Below are positions 48,974-58,192 of a DNA stretch of 64,000 bases, in pieces (the stretch's first letter is position 1; each line of letters begins with the position of its first letter). Made by a program: the position numbers and the translations under genes. Under the pieces are notes generated by a model. That model had not been told where the DNA came from. It searched no databases and saw only the letters and a list, made by a program, of their open reading frames with translations. This DNA comes from Candidatus Methylomirabilota bacterium. GTDB taxonomy: Bacteria > Methylomirabilota > Methylomirabilia > Rokubacteriales > CSP1-6. Where the stretch lies: contig DASTFB010000047.1 in NCBI GenBank assembly GCA_035709005.1, positions 84,878 through 148,877 on the forward strand, in the 5' to 3' direction.

Positions 48974-50137
48974 GTGACGGCGTTCTCCGGGTTCAGCCTC
49001 CCCGACGAGCTCCGCCTCCTCCGCGACCAGGTCCGCCGCTTCATCCGGGAGGAGATCATCCCGCTGGAGCAGCGGCTGGACCCGGACGCTCCCGGCATCC
49101 CCGAGGAGGATTTCCAGCGGCTGGCCGCCAAGACCAGGGCGGCGGGGTTGTGGGCGCTGGGCGCCCCCGAGGAGCACGGGGGCGGCGGGCTCAACACCTT
49201 CAGCATGTCGGTGATCCTGGAGGAGATGGCCCAGCATCGGATGGGGCTCTACAGCCCCGGCTGCGGCGTCTTCGGCCGCTACCCGCCGCCGGCGATCTGG
49301 GCCGGCAGCAAGGAGCAGATCGCCAGATATGCGGTGCCCACCATCCGCGAGGGATGGCGGACCTTCTTCGCCATAACCGAGCCCTCGGGCGGCTCCGATC
49401 CCGCCGGGGCCATCCAGACGCGGGCCGAGCGGCGGGGCGATCGGTGGGTGTTGAACGGACGCAAGGTGTTCATCTCCAACGCCCACAACGCGAAGTGGGG
49501 AGTGGTCTGGGCGCGCACCGACAAGGCCAAGGGCCGGGCCGGCATCTCCTGCTTCATCGTGGAGGCGGGCACGCCGGGCTTCACGGCCAGGAACATCCGC
49601 ACGATCCGGACCTCGGCCGTGCCCAACGATGTCGTGTTCGAGGACTGCGAGATTCCCGCCGAGAACCTGATCGGCGCCGAGGGGCAAGGGCTGGACCTCG
49701 CCTTCGACCTCCTGGTGAAGAACCGCTTTCCGTACTCCGCCTGCAACCTGGGCGTGGCCGTGGCCGCGCACCGCATGGCCATCGAGCACGCCAAGCAGCG
49801 GTCGACCTTCGGGGTGCCGCTGAGCCAGCGTCAGGCCATCCAGTGGATGCTGGCAGACGCCGAGGTGGAGCTGCGGGCCTGCCGGTGGCTGGTCTGGGAG
49901 GGGGCCTGGAAAGCCGATCGGGGCGAGGATGCGCGTGTGGAAGCCTCGATCGCCAAGCTGTACTCCAGCGAGGTGCTCGGGCGCGTGATCGACGCCGCCG
50001 TGCAGATCCACGGCGGCTACGGCGTGGCCAAGGAGTTTCCCCTGGAGCGCTGGTATCGAGAGGCCCGCGTGCGCCGCATCGGTGAAGGGCCGTCCGAAGT
50101 GCACCGCATGGTCATCGCCCGCTCGCTGTTCCGCTGA
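48974..50137 (+). CDS. Acyl-CoA dehydrogenase family protein
   Basis: 387 residues, GTG. ACAD fold: helical N-terminal domain to about residue 125, flavin-binding FFAITEPSGGSDPAG in the middle, C-terminal helical domain with QIHGGYGVAKEFPLERWYREAR and GEGPSEVHRM. Oxidises an acyl-CoA alpha-beta bond with FAD, passing electrons to ETF. The base Glu cannot be pinned down by eye. First of a run with CaiB-type transferase, hydratase and CitE-like genes. Confidence 0.93.
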   Translation: MTAFSGFSLPDELRLLRDQVRRFIREEIIPLEQRLDPDAPGIPEEDFQRLAAKTRAAGLWALGAPEEHGGGGLNTFSMSVILEEMAQHRMGLYSPGCGVFGRYPPPAIWAGSKEQIARYAVPTIREGWRTFFAITEPSGGSDPAGAIQTRAERRGDRWVLNGRKVFISNAHNAKWGVVWARTDKAKGRAGISCFIVEAGTPGFTARNIRTIRTSAVPNDVVFEDCEIPAENLIGAEGQGLDLAFDLLVKNRFPYSACNLGVAVAAHRMAIEHAKQRSTFGVPLSQRQAIQWMLADAEVELRACRWLVWEGAWKADRGEDARVEASIAKLYSSEVLGRVIDAAVQIHGGYGVAKEFPLERWYREARVRRIGEGPSEVHRMVIARSLFR

Positions 50138-50156
50138 CCGGTCCCGGCCGCCTGCG

Positions 50157-51293
50157 ATGCTGCCGCTGACCGGCGTGACGGTCGTCGAGCTGGGAGCCAA
50201 CCTGGCCGGTCCCTACGCGGCCGAAGTCCTCGGCCACCTTGGAGCGGACGTCGTCAAGATCGAGCGGCCGGAAGGCGACGACGCCCGGCACTGGGGGCCG
50301 CCGTTCTACCAGGGCGTGGCGCCCAGCTACCTGGCGGTGAACGCCAACAAGCGCGGGATCACCGTGGACCTCAAGGACCCCCAGGCGGTGGCCTGGCTCG
50401 CCGACTTCATCGGCCAGGCCGACGTCCTCATCCAGAACCACCGCCCCGGCTCCCTCGACGCCATCGGGCTTGGCCCCGCGGCCCTGACCGCCCGCTATCC
50501 GCGGCTGATCTACTGCTCCGTGTGGGCCTTCGGCCGGCAGGGCCCGCTCGCCCTCAAGCCGGCCTACGAGCCGGTGGTGCAGGCCTTCGCCGGCCTGATG
50601 GTCATGAACGCGGCCGAGAGCGACCCGCCCACGCGCATCGGCGTCTCGGCGCTCGATTACGGCACCGGGATGTGGACGGCCATCGGCGCGCTGGCCGGGT
50701 TGTTCCAGCGCGCCCACACCGGGCGGGGGTGCGTCGTGGACTCCTCGCTGCTGGAGACGGGTCTGGCCTGGCTCAAGGGGCCGATCGCCCTCTTCACCAC
50801 CACCGGCGCCGTGCCCGACCGTCATCGCACGGGCAGCGGCCGGCTCGTCCCGTTCCAGGCCTTCGAGACGAAGACGGGCCCGATCCTGGTGGCGGCCGGC
50901 AACGATCGGCTCTTCGCCAAGCTGGCGGGTGTGCTGGGGCACCCCGAGTGGGCGACCGACGCGCGCTTCACCGGCAATGCGGCCCGCCAGGCCAACAAGA
51001 CGGAGCTGCTGGGCCAGATCGAACACATTCTCCGCACGCGCAGCAAGGGCGAGTGGATCGACCTCCTGGAGGCCGCCGGCGTGCCGTGCGCACCGATCAA
51101 CAGCCTGCCCGACGTGCTGGCCCAGCCGCAGACCGACGCCCTCGGGATTCTCCAGCCGGTGCCCGGCGACGAGATACCGCTGGTCGGGCTGCCGCTCTCG
51201 TTCGACGGCGTCCGGCCGGCGATTCGCAGGGCGCCGCCGAAGATCGGTGAGCACAACGACGAGATTCGGCCCAAGAGCGATCGGCGGGCGTAG
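50157..51293 (+). CDS. CaiB/BaiF family CoA-transferase
   Basis: 378 residues, ATG. N-terminal VVELGANLAGPYAAEVLGHLGADVVKIERP and NANKRGITVDLKD are hallmarks; the GVSALDYGTGMW segment carries the catalytic Asp that forms the aspartyl-CoA anhydride. It moves CoA between carboxylic acids, for example from succinyl-CoA to an exogenous acid. Placed between an acyl-CoA dehydrogenase and an enoyl-CoA hydratase gene, it likely activates the pathway's acid. Confidence 0.93.
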   Translation: MLPLTGVTVVELGANLAGPYAAEVLGHLGADVVKIERPEGDDARHWGPPFYQGVAPSYLAVNANKRGITVDLKDPQAVAWLADFIGQADVLIQNHRPGSLDAIGLGPAALTARYPRLIYCSVWAFGRQGPLALKPAYEPVVQAFAGLMVMNAAESDPPTRIGVSALDYGTGMWTAIGALAGLFQRAHTGRGCVVDSSLLETGLAWLKGPIALFTTTGAVPDRHRTGSGRLVPFQAFETKTGPILVAAGNDRLFAKLAGVLGHPEWATDARFTGNAARQANKTELLGQIEHILRTRSKGEWIDLLEAAGVPCAPINSLPDVLAQPQTDALGILQPVPGDEIPLVGLPLSFDGVRPAIRRAPPKIGEHNDEIRPKSDRRA

Positions 51294-51352
51294 CGATGTC
51301 GCGAGAAGTCGACGCTTGAAGGTCAGTCGGCTGCTGAGGTAGAGATAAGCTC

Positions 51353-51529
51353 GTGACTCCCACCGAGTATGAGGAGCTCGCCGAGTTTCTCGGACACCGC
51401 TTCGGCGAGATCGATCGCCGGTTCGATGAGAGCGATCGCCAGTTCACCGAGCTTCGTCAAGAGATGCTCGGGCACTTTGACGAAACGTACCGTCGCCTCG
51501 AGCGTCTCGAGCAGCGGCTTTCCCCGTAG
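51353..51529 (+). CDS. Small coiled-coil protein
   Basis: 58 residues from GTG: after TPTEYEELAEFLGHRFGE come heptad-like repeats IDRRFDESDRQFTELRQEM and a YRRLERLEQRL end. The pattern GxRFGEIDRRFDE is seen in many bacterial short coiled-coil proteins of unknown role. No clear ribosome site, only a GAGGTAGAG about 15 bases upstream. Lies between the CaiB-type gene and the hydratase gene, reading in the same direction. Too short for many gene callers. Confidence 0.6.
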   Translation: MTPTEYEELAEFLGHRFGEIDRRFDESDRQFTELRQEMLGHFDETYRRLERLEQRLSP

Positions 51530-51538
51530 GCGCACGCC

Positions 51539-52312
51539 ATGAAAGTCATCTACGACGTCAAAGACCGGGTCGCTCGCATCACGATCAACCGGCCCGAGGC
51601 CATGAACGCGATGGACCCCGACGTCTACGCCGGGCTCTCCACGGCCTGGACCGACGTGCGCGACAACCCCGACGTGTGGGTCGCCATCGTCACGGGAGCG
51701 GGCGACAAAGCCTTCACGGCGGGGGCCGATCTCAAGGCCATGACCACGCGAACGCGCGAGCGGGCGGATTTCTTCCTCACCCAGCAGAGTATGATCCTGA
51801 ACCGGGGCCTGGAGGTCTGGAAGCCGGTCATCGCCGCCGTCAACGGCTACTGCCTGGCCGGGGGAATGACGCTGCTGTTCGCCACCGACATCCGGATCGC
51901 CGCCGAGCATGCCGTGTTCGAGATCTCGGAGGTCAAGCGCGGCATCCTGCCCGGCAACGGCGGCACCCAGCGGGCGCTGCGCCAGCTGCCCTACGCCATC
52001 GCCATGGAGATGCTGCTGCTGGGCCGGCGCCTGACCGCCCAGGAAGGGCTGGCCTACGGGCTGGTCAATGCGGTCGTGCCCCGGGGCGACCTGCTGTCCA
52101 CGGCGGAGCAGTACGCCGGCCGGCTGTGCGAGCATGGCCCGCTGGCCCTGCGCGCCGTGAAGGAGCTCGCCATCCGGAGCCAGAGCGTGCCGCTGGAGCA
52201 CGGCCTGCGGCTGGAGGAAGCCTTCCAGGAGTTTCTGCGGACGACGGAAGATGCCCGAGAAGGGCCGCGGGCCTTCGCCGAGAAGCGCAAGCCCGTCTAC
52301 AAGGCGCGATGA
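51539..52312 (+). CDS. Enoyl-CoA hydratase
   Basis: 257 residues, ATG 9 bp after the small coiled-coil gene. Crotonase oxyanion-hole loops FTAGADLKAM and YCLAGGMTLLFATD; both catalytic glutamates occur in ISEVKRGILPGNGGTQ and AIAMEMLLLG, so it is probably a true hydratase, unlike the paralogue at 23.8 kb. Adds water to a 2-enoyl-CoA. Overlaps the CitE-like gene by 4 bp (ATGA). Confidence 0.93.
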   Translation: MKVIYDVKDRVARITINRPEAMNAMDPDVYAGLSTAWTDVRDNPDVWVAIVTGAGDKAFTAGADLKAMTTRTRERADFFLTQQSMILNRGLEVWKPVIAAVNGYCLAGGMTLLFATDIRIAAEHAVFEISEVKRGILPGNGGTQRALRQLPYAIAMEMLLLGRRLTAQEGLAYGLVNAVVPRGDLLSTAEQYAGRLCEHGPLALRAVKELAIRSQSVPLEHGLRLEEAFQEFLRTTEDAREGPRAFAEKRKPVYKAR

Positions 52313-53196
52313 CCCCTTCACGCTCGGCACTCTACGTTCCCGGCAATCGCCCGGAATGGATCGAGAAGGCCGTGAGCTACGGGGCCGACACGCTGATGCT
52401 CGACCTGGAAGACTCCGTGCCCGGGCCCGAGAAGGCCGCGGCGCGCGCCACCGTCAAGGCCGGGGTCCGGATGCTCAAGGCCCGGGGCCAGGCCTGCGCC
52501 GTCCGGATCAACGGCTTCGCGACGGGGCTGACGCTCGACGACCTCGAGGCCGTGCTGTGCCCCGAGCTGGAGCGGGTGCTGCTGCCCAAGGTGGAGAGCC
52601 CGGCCGACCTGGACCAGCTCGACGCGCTGCTGACACACCTGGAGCGCCGGCTGGGCATCCCGGAGGGCCAGATCGAGACCCCGCTGGCGTGCGAGACAGC
52701 CCCGGCCATGCGCAGCGTCTACGAGATCGCCACCCGATGCCGGCGGGTCAAGCGGGTGAGCCTGGCGGCCGGCCCCGGGGGCGACGCCGCCCGCGCCATC
52801 GGCTATCAGTGGTCCAAGGAGGGGCTGGAGACGCTCTTCCTGCGCTCCAAGGTCGTCCTCGACGCGCGGGCGGCGGGCATCGCGTATCCGACGATCAGCT
52901 CGTGGTGGAACATCAAGGACCTGGAGGGGCTGGAGCGCGACGCCCGCTGGAACCGCGCACTCGGCTACCGCGGCCAGACGGTGATGCATCCCACCCACGT
53001 TCCCATCGTCAACCGCGTGTTCACGCCGACGGCCGACGAGATCGCCTACCACCAGGGCCTGATCGCGGCCATGGCCGAGGCGGCCCGGAATGGGATCGCC
53101 GCCGTGTCCTACCGGGGCGACATGGTCGACGAGGCCATGGTCAAGACGTCCCGCGAGCTCCTGGCCTTCGCCCGGGCCATCGGCCTTCAAGCCTGA
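52309..53196 (+). CDS. CitE-like (HpcH/HpaI) acyl-CoA lyase
   Basis: 295 residues, ATG in a 4-bp overlap. SALYVPGNRPEWIEKA start, MLDLEDSVP with Mg-binding acidic residues, LLPKVESPADL, and GYRGQTVMHPTHVPIVN near the end are typical of the CitE/malyl-CoA lyase branch. Cleaves a 3-hydroxyacyl-CoA such as malyl-, citramalyl- or 3-hydroxy-3-methylglutaryl-like CoA to acetyl-CoA plus a keto acid. No citrate lyase CitD/CitF is near, so it is a stand-alone lyase following a hydratase: hydrate then cleave. Confidence 0.9.
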   Translation: MTPSRSALYVPGNRPEWIEKAVSYGADTLMLDLEDSVPGPEKAAARATVKAGVRMLKARGQACAVRINGFATGLTLDDLEAVLCPELERVLLPKVESPADLDQLDALLTHLERRLGIPEGQIETPLACETAPAMRSVYEIATRCRRVKRVSLAAGPGGDAARAIGYQWSKEGLETLFLRSKVVLDARAAGIAYPTISSWWNIKDLEGLERDARWNRALGYRGQTVMHPTHVPIVNRVFTPTADEIAYHQGLIAAMAEAARNGIAAVSYRGDMVDEAMVKTSRELLAFARAIGLQA

Positions 53197-53244
53197 TCGT
53201 CCCCGGCCACTTTCACGAAGTCGCCCGTTCGGGGTTTCACTGGT

Positions 53245-53853
53245 ATGGATGCCCACATCGAGCAGGGAATGCTGGTCCTGGCCGATATTTCCGGATTCAC
53301 CGCGTTCGTCACGGCGACCGAGCTCGAGCACGGACCGCCCATCATCGCCGCGTTGCTCGAGGAGGTCATCGGCAAGCTCGCGCCCCCGCTGCAGATCCAG
53401 GAAGTCGAGGGGGATGCGGTCTTCGCGCTGGGGCCGGATGGCGTCCTGGTTCCGCCGGAGCGCGTGCTCGAGGTGCTGGAAGGGGCGTTCATCGCCTTCC
53501 GTCAGCGCCAGCAGGACATGCAGGCGACCGAGACCTGTTCGTGTAACGTCTGCGCCAACATCTCCGCTCTCGATCTCAAGATCGTCGCTCACCACGGGAG
53601 CTTTCTCCGTCATGTGGTGGGGGGCCGGAGTCAGGCGGCGGGGGTGGATGTCATCCTCGCCCATCGACTGCTCAAGAACCGCCTGAGCGCCCGGCGGGCG
53701 TACCTGATGCTCACGGAAGCCGCGTTGCGCTGGATCGGCGTCGATCCCGCCCGCGCGGGGCTGGTCGCTCACACCGAGCGCTACGAACACCTGGGCGACG
53801 TTCGCTGCTTCGTGAAAACGCTGGCCCCCGAGCCGCTCGCCGCCCCCGCGTGA
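53245..53853 (+). CDS. DUF2652 protein (nucleotide-cyclase-fold-like)
   Basis: 202 residues, ATG. Start LVLADISGFTAFVTATELEHG has the D-I-S-G-F-T strand found at the start of class III cyclase domains, and EVEGDAVFAL provides a second acidic position; the rest, including HTERYEHLGDVRCFV, matches the DUF2652 pattern. The family may not cyclise nucleotides, since ligands are incomplete. Its CSCNVC segment (residues 93-98) is a possible metal site. Single gene. Confidence 0.8.
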   Translation: MDAHIEQGMLVLADISGFTAFVTATELEHGPPIIAALLEEVIGKLAPPLQIQEVEGDAVFALGPDGVLVPPERVLEVLEGAFIAFRQRQQDMQATETCSCNVCANISALDLKIVAHHGSFLRHVVGGRSQAAGVDVILAHRLLKNRLSARRAYLMLTEAALRWIGVDPARAGLVAHTERYEHLGDVRCFVKTLAPEPLAAPA

Positions 53854-53872
53854 GCGGGCGACGCGGGGGGCG

Positions 53873-54049
53873 CTACTCCCCGCGAATCTCCCGCAATCGT
53901 CGCTTCAACGCCGTCATGCGGTCGTTCATCCTGTCCGAGAGGCGCGTCCGGGCCGGCTTCTTCGTCTCGGCCTCCTGTCTCACCGGTCGCGGCGTGGGGG
54001 CGTGACAGTAGGCGCAACCCTGCCGCAAGCCATGCTTGCACTCGCTCAT
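53873..54049 (-). CDS. Small Cys/His N-terminal, basic C-terminal protein
   Basis: 58 residues; ATG 54049 with AAGGAG nine bases upstream. N-terminus MSECKHGLRQGCAYCH contains three Cys and two His in a spacing that could bind zinc, followed by a Lys/Arg-rich helical tail (DRMNDRMTALKRRLREIRGE). No family named. Below the usual length cutoff. Convergent with the DUF2652 gene (20 bp apart) and divergent from the MetE-like gene. Confidence 0.6.
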   Translation of the reverse strand: MSECKHGLRQGCAYCHAPTPRPVRQEAETKKPARTRLSDRMNDRMTALKRRLREIRGE

Positions 54050-54137
54050 CGATCTCGCTCTCCTTGCTCCTCAGCATACCGCCGACGGACCCGAACGTCG
54101 GTGAGATCTCTGTTATGATGCCGGGGCGCCCGCACCC

Positions 54138-55316
54138 ATGCGCAAGAGCGACGACCGGATCCTCGTCACCCACGTCGGCAGCCTCCCCCGCGACCCCGTC
54201 CTGCGCGATCTCCTCGTCAAGCAAGACCGCGGTCAGCCCATCGACGAGCGCGAATTCGAGCGCCAGGCCGAGGCCGCGGTGCGGGCCGTGGTGGCCCGGC
54301 AGCTGGAGGCTGGTATCGACATCGGCAACGACGGTGAGCAACCGCGCGCGGGATTTTCCACCTACGTGGCGCGGCGGATGCGGGGCTTCGGCGGCGAGAG
54401 CAAGCGCTCGCTGGCCCGTGACCTGGCCGAGTTCCCGGACTGGGCGGCCATGCTGCAGGCCCGGCGGCAGAACGCGGCCCGCAGCGCCAACGCGCCCCAG
54501 GCGCTGGGCGAGGTGAGCTACGATGACCTGCGCGAGGCGGAGCGGGAGTGCGACCTCTTCCTCCGGGCGACCGCCGCCGCCCCCGGCCAGTTCACGGAGC
54601 GCTTCATGACCGCCGCCTCCCCCGGCACCGTCGCCACCATCCTCCTGAACGCCCACTACGAGTCTCACGAGCGCTACGTCATGGCCCTGGCCCGGGAGAT
54701 GCGGAAGGAGTACGAGCTGATCCACTCGCGAGGCCTGCTCCTGCAGCTCGACTGCCCGGACCTGGCCATGGAACGGGCGCGATTCTTTCAGCACGAGTCG
54801 CTGGGCGGCTTCGTGCGGGCGGTGGAGCTTCACGTCGAAGCCATCAACCAGGCCACCGCGGCCATTCCCGCTGATCGCATCCGCCTGCACGTGTGCTGGG
54901 GCAACTACGAGGGACCCCACATCCACGACGTGCCGCTGGAGACCATCCTGCCCGTCATCGTCCGCGCCCGGGTGGGGGCGATCTCCCTGCCCCTGGCCAA
55001 CCCGCGCCATCAGCACGAGTACCGGGTGCTGGCGCGCCAGCGGCTCCCCGAGGCCATGCTCTTCCTGCCCGGGGTGATCGATACGACCACCAACTACGTG
55101 GAGCACCCAGAGGTCGTGGCCGATCGCATCGGCCGGGCCGTGGAGGCGCTCGGCGACCGCACGCGCGTGATCGCCTCGACCGATTGCGGCTTCGGCACCT
55201 TCGCCGGCTCGGAGAACTGCGCGGCCAGCGTGGTGTGGGCCAAGCTCGACTCGTTGCGCCAGGGCGCCGCCCTGGCGAGTCGACGACTGTGGGGAGGCCA
55301 GGGACCCAGTGCCTGA
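54138..55316 (+). CDS. MetE C-terminal-domain-like protein (cobalamin-independent methionine-synthase fold)
   Basis: 392 residues, about half of MetE, equal to its catalytic C-terminal barrel. THVGSLPR start, GNDGEQPR, and zinc ligands H251 and C253 in HVCWGNYEG plus C350 in STDCGFG are present. Stand-alone barrels of this type transfer methyl groups from cofactors or methylated substrates other than methyltetrahydrofolate in some organisms; the substrate here is unknown. Overlaps the PIG-L gene by 8 bp. Confidence 0.87.
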   Translation: MRKSDDRILVTHVGSLPRDPVLRDLLVKQDRGQPIDEREFERQAEAAVRAVVARQLEAGIDIGNDGEQPRAGFSTYVARRMRGFGGESKRSLARDLAEFPDWAAMLQARRQNAARSANAPQALGEVSYDDLREAERECDLFLRATAAAPGQFTERFMTAASPGTVATILLNAHYESHERYVMALAREMRKEYELIHSRGLLLQLDCPDLAMERARFFQHESLGGFVRAVELHVEAINQATAAIPADRIRLHVCWGNYEGPHIHDVPLETILPVIVRARVGAISLPLANPRHQHEYRVLARQRLPEAMLFLPGVIDTTTNYVEHPEVVADRIGRAVEALGDRTRVIASTDCGFGTFAGSENCAASVVWAKLDSLRQGAALASRRLWGGQGPSA

Positions 55317-56052
55317 GGGGACGAGACCACTCGAGATCGTGACCGAGGTGCCCGACCGGGCGATGGTGATCTTCGCGCATCCCGACGACGCCGAGATCGC
55401 CTCCGGCGGGGTGATCGCCAAGTGGGTGGCGGCGGGCTGTGAGGTGACGTATGTCCTGTGCACGAACGGTCAGGCCGGCACGGCCGATCGGTCGCTGACG
55501 CCGGCCACGCTGGCCCAGAAACGCGCCGAGGAGCAGCGGGCCGCCGCCGATTTCATGGGCGTCAAGCACCTGGTCATGCTGGGGTATCCCGACGGGGAGC
55601 TCGAGGATACCCGCGAGTTCCGGGGCGACCTCGTCCGGGCCCTGCGCCAGTACCGGCCGAACACCGTGCTCGTCCACGATCCCTACCGGACCACCGGGTT
55701 CCAGCATCGCGATCACCGCCACGCCGGCATCGCCACCACCGACGCCGTGTACCCGTATGCCCGCGACCACCTGCATTTCCCCGAGCAGATCACCCGCGAG
55801 GGCCTCGAGCCGCACAAGGTCCGCGAGCTGTGGTACTGGGGGATGGACCAGCCCAACATCATCGTGGACGTCACGGACTCGATCGACCGACAGATCGCCG
55901 CCTTGATCCGCCACGAGAGCCAGCTCCCCGGCTTCAACGTGGCCGATGGGGAGACGATCGGCCAGCGCTTGCGCCGCCATGCCGCCGAGGTGGCCGCCGG
56001 CTACGGCTTTCGGTACGGTGCGGTCTTCCGGCGGCTGATCGCGCGGAGGTAG
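55309..56052 (+). CDS. PIG-L family deacetylase
   Basis: 247 residues from GTG inside the preceding gene. Zinc motif AHPDDAEI near residue 24 and RDHRHAG around residue 133 supply the metal His/Asp. LmbE/PIG-L enzymes remove acetyl from N-acetyl-glucosaminyl groups (mycothiol, bacillithiol, GPI) or related amides. No thiol-biosynthesis partner is next to it. The transcription unit includes the MetE-like gene before and an enolase-superfamily gene 7 bp after. Confidence 0.9.
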   Translation: MPEGTRPLEIVTEVPDRAMVIFAHPDDAEIASGGVIAKWVAAGCEVTYVLCTNGQAGTADRSLTPATLAQKRAEEQRAAADFMGVKHLVMLGYPDGELEDTREFRGDLVRALRQYRPNTVLVHDPYRTTGFQHRDHRHAGIATTDAVYPYARDHLHFPEQITREGLEPHKVRELWYWGMDQPNIIVDVTDSIDRQIAALIRHESQLPGFNVADGETIGQRLRRHAAEVAAGYGFRYGAVFRRLIARR

Positions 56053-56059
56053 CGCGGGC

Positions 56060-57298
56060 ATGAAGATCTCCCGCGTGGAGGCGCTGCACTGCGACGGCGG
56101 CTGGCGGCCGTGGACGTTCGTCCGGCTGGAGACCGACGGCGGCCTCGTCGGCTGGGGCGAGTGCAGTGACAACCGGAGCCCGTACGGCATCGCCGGCTGC
56201 GTGCGCGACCTGTCCGACCTCCTGGTTGGCCAGGACCCCCGGCCGGTGGAGCGCCTGTACTGGGACATGCTGCGCCGCGTTCGCCAGAATCTCGGCGGGG
56301 TCTCCCACAAGGCCATCGCCGGCATCGAGCTGGCCCTCTGGGATCTCAAGGCCAAGGCGCTCGGCGTGCCGGTCTACGAGCTGTTCGGCGGCCCCCTGCG
56401 CGACCGGGTCCGCCTCTACTGGTCCCACTGCGGGACGACGCGGGCACGGATGGGCAGCCTGCTGGGGACGCCGACGCTCAAGACGTACGACGACATCGCG
56501 GCCCTCGGCCGCGAGGTGGTGGCCCGGGGCTTCACCGCGCTGAAGACCAACATGGTCATCCCGGGCGAGCCCGCCACGGTGTACTTCCCCGGCTTCGCCA
56601 GCGGCATCAACACGACCGACGGTGCGCCCACGGTCGAGATCCTCGAGGCCATCGACCGCCTCATCGGTACGTTCCGCGCCGCCGTCGGGCCCCGGATCGG
56701 ACTCTGTCTGGACCTCAACTACAACTTCCGGACCGAGGGGGTCCTGCGCATCGCCAGGTTGCTGGAGAAGTACGACCTGCAGTGGCTCGAGTACGACAAC
56801 TGGGACCCCGAGGCCCTGCTGCAGATCAAGCAGGCGAGCTCCACGCGGCTGGCCTCCTGCGAGAGCCTGGTGACGCTCCGGCAGTACCGGCCGTTCCTGG
56901 AGCGGCACGCGGTGGACGTGGCCATCGTCGACGTGCCCTGGAACGGCTTCTCACAAGCCGTGCAGATCGGCCGGCTGGCCGAGGCGTGCGAGATCAACAT
57001 CGCCCCCCACAACTACTACAGCCACCTGGCCGATCTGCACTCTCTGCATCTGTGCGCCGTCTTGCCCAACGTGCGCATCATGGAGATCGACATCGATGAC
57101 GTGCCGTGGAAGGGCCCGCTCGTGACCCGACCGCCCGTCATCCGCGACGGCCACATCTGGCTGAACGACGCGCCGGGCTGGGGCGCCGACATCGACGAGC
57201 GCGTGCTGCGCGAGCACCCCTGGCCGCGGCCCGGTGAGGGGAGCGCTCCGCGGTTCTACGGCATGGATCCCGGACAGATGACGGCGCGCCCGCGCTGA
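56060..57298 (+). CDS. Mandelate racemase / enolase-superfamily enzyme
   Basis: 412 residues, ATG. N-terminal capping domain (EADGGLVGWGE-like segment LVGWGECSD, SHKAIAGIELALWDLKAKALG), then the barrel: ALKTNM with a Lys at the end of strand 2, metal ligands in LCLDLNYN, LEYDNWDP and CESL, and IAPHNYYS with a catalytic-type His. The His/Lys pattern points to the mandelate racemase/sugar acid dehydratase branch. Longer than average by an insert near residue 130. Substrate is an acid with an alpha proton. Confidence 0.9.
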   Translation: MKISRVEALHCDGGWRPWTFVRLETDGGLVGWGECSDNRSPYGIAGCVRDLSDLLVGQDPRPVERLYWDMLRRVRQNLGGVSHKAIAGIELALWDLKAKALGVPVYELFGGPLRDRVRLYWSHCGTTRARMGSLLGTPTLKTYDDIAALGREVVARGFTALKTNMVIPGEPATVYFPGFASGINTTDGAPTVEILEAIDRLIGTFRAAVGPRIGLCLDLNYNFRTEGVLRIARLLEKYDLQWLEYDNWDPEALLQIKQASSTRLASCESLVTLRQYRPFLERHAVDVAIVDVPWNGFSQAVQIGRLAEACEINIAPHNYYSHLADLHSLHLCAVLPNVRIMEIDIDDVPWKGPLVTRPPVIRDGHIWLNDAPGWGADIDERVLREHPWPRPGEGSAPRFYGMDPGQMTARPR

Positions 57299-57327
57299 GC
57301 GAGAATCTCAACCCGAGGGAGCCGCGC

Positions 57328-58161
57328 ATGGACATCGTCGATTCGCAGGTCCACATCTGGGGTGCCGATACGCCCGACCGGCCGTGGCCGCCGGGCCGCG
57401 CCCAGGACGCGCAAAAGCCCTATCCGATCTCCAAGGAGGCGGTGCTCTTCCAGATGGATCTGGCCAAGGTTCGTCGCGCGGTGCTGGTGCCGCCGTCGTG
57501 GGAGGGCGACCGCAACGATCTGGCGTTGGAGGCCGCGCGCCGCTACCCCGACCGGTTCGCCGTCATGGGGCGGCTGGCCGTGCAGGATCCCGGCAGCCGC
57601 GCGGTGGTGGCCGACTGGAAGAAGCAGCCCGGCATGCTCGGCATGCGGTTCACCTTCCACAGCGAACACTATCGCCACTTCCTCACCGACGGCACCGCCG
57701 ACTGGCTATGGCCGGCGGCGGAGCGCCACGGCATTCCCCTCATGGTCCTCGTCCCGGGGGCGCTCGACGTGATCGACCGCATTGCCGGCCGCCATCCCGG
57801 GCTCAAGCTCGTGATCGACCACGTGGGCATCAGCCTTCGCGAGAAGGCCCCGAAGGTCTTCGAGGACCTGCCCGCGGTGTGCCGGCTGGCCAAGCACCCC
57901 AACGTGGCGGTGAAGGCCTCGGGGATGCCGGCATGGTCGACCGAGGGCTATCCGTTCCGCGACTTGCACCCGCACATCCGCACCCTGGTCGAGGCCTTCG
58001 GCCCGCGCCGGACGTTCTGGGGCACGGACCTCACCCGCATGCCCTGCACCTACCGGGAATGCATCGATCTCTTCACGCAGGAGCTGCCCTGGCTCAAGGC
58101 CGAGGATCTGGCCTGGGTCATGGGGCGTGGGGTGTGCGAATGGCTCGGCTGGCCGCTGTGA
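57328..58161 (+). CDS. Amidohydrolase-2 family hydrolase
   Basis: 277 residues, ATG with GAGGGAG upstream. IVDSQVHIWG start (D-x-x-x-H-x), LVIDHVGISL in the middle, and FWGTDLTRMPC near the end carrying the metal-site Asp. Small amidohydrolase-2 proteins of this type act as lactonases or decarboxylases next to sugar-acid dehydratases, which matches its place 29 bp after an enolase-superfamily gene. Exact substrate unknown. Confidence 0.88.
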   Translation: MDIVDSQVHIWGADTPDRPWPPGRAQDAQKPYPISKEAVLFQMDLAKVRRAVLVPPSWEGDRNDLALEAARRYPDRFAVMGRLAVQDPGSRAVVADWKKQPGMLGMRFTFHSEHYRHFLTDGTADWLWPAAERHGIPLMVLVPGALDVIDRIAGRHPGLKLVIDHVGISLREKAPKVFEDLPAVCRLAKHPNVAVKASGMPAWSTEGYPFRDLHPHIRTLVEAFGPRRTFWGTDLTRMPCTYRECIDLFTQELPWLKAEDLAWVMGRGVCEWLGWPL

Positions 58162-58192
58162 TCCCGATCCCCTAACCGGAGGAGACACCCCG

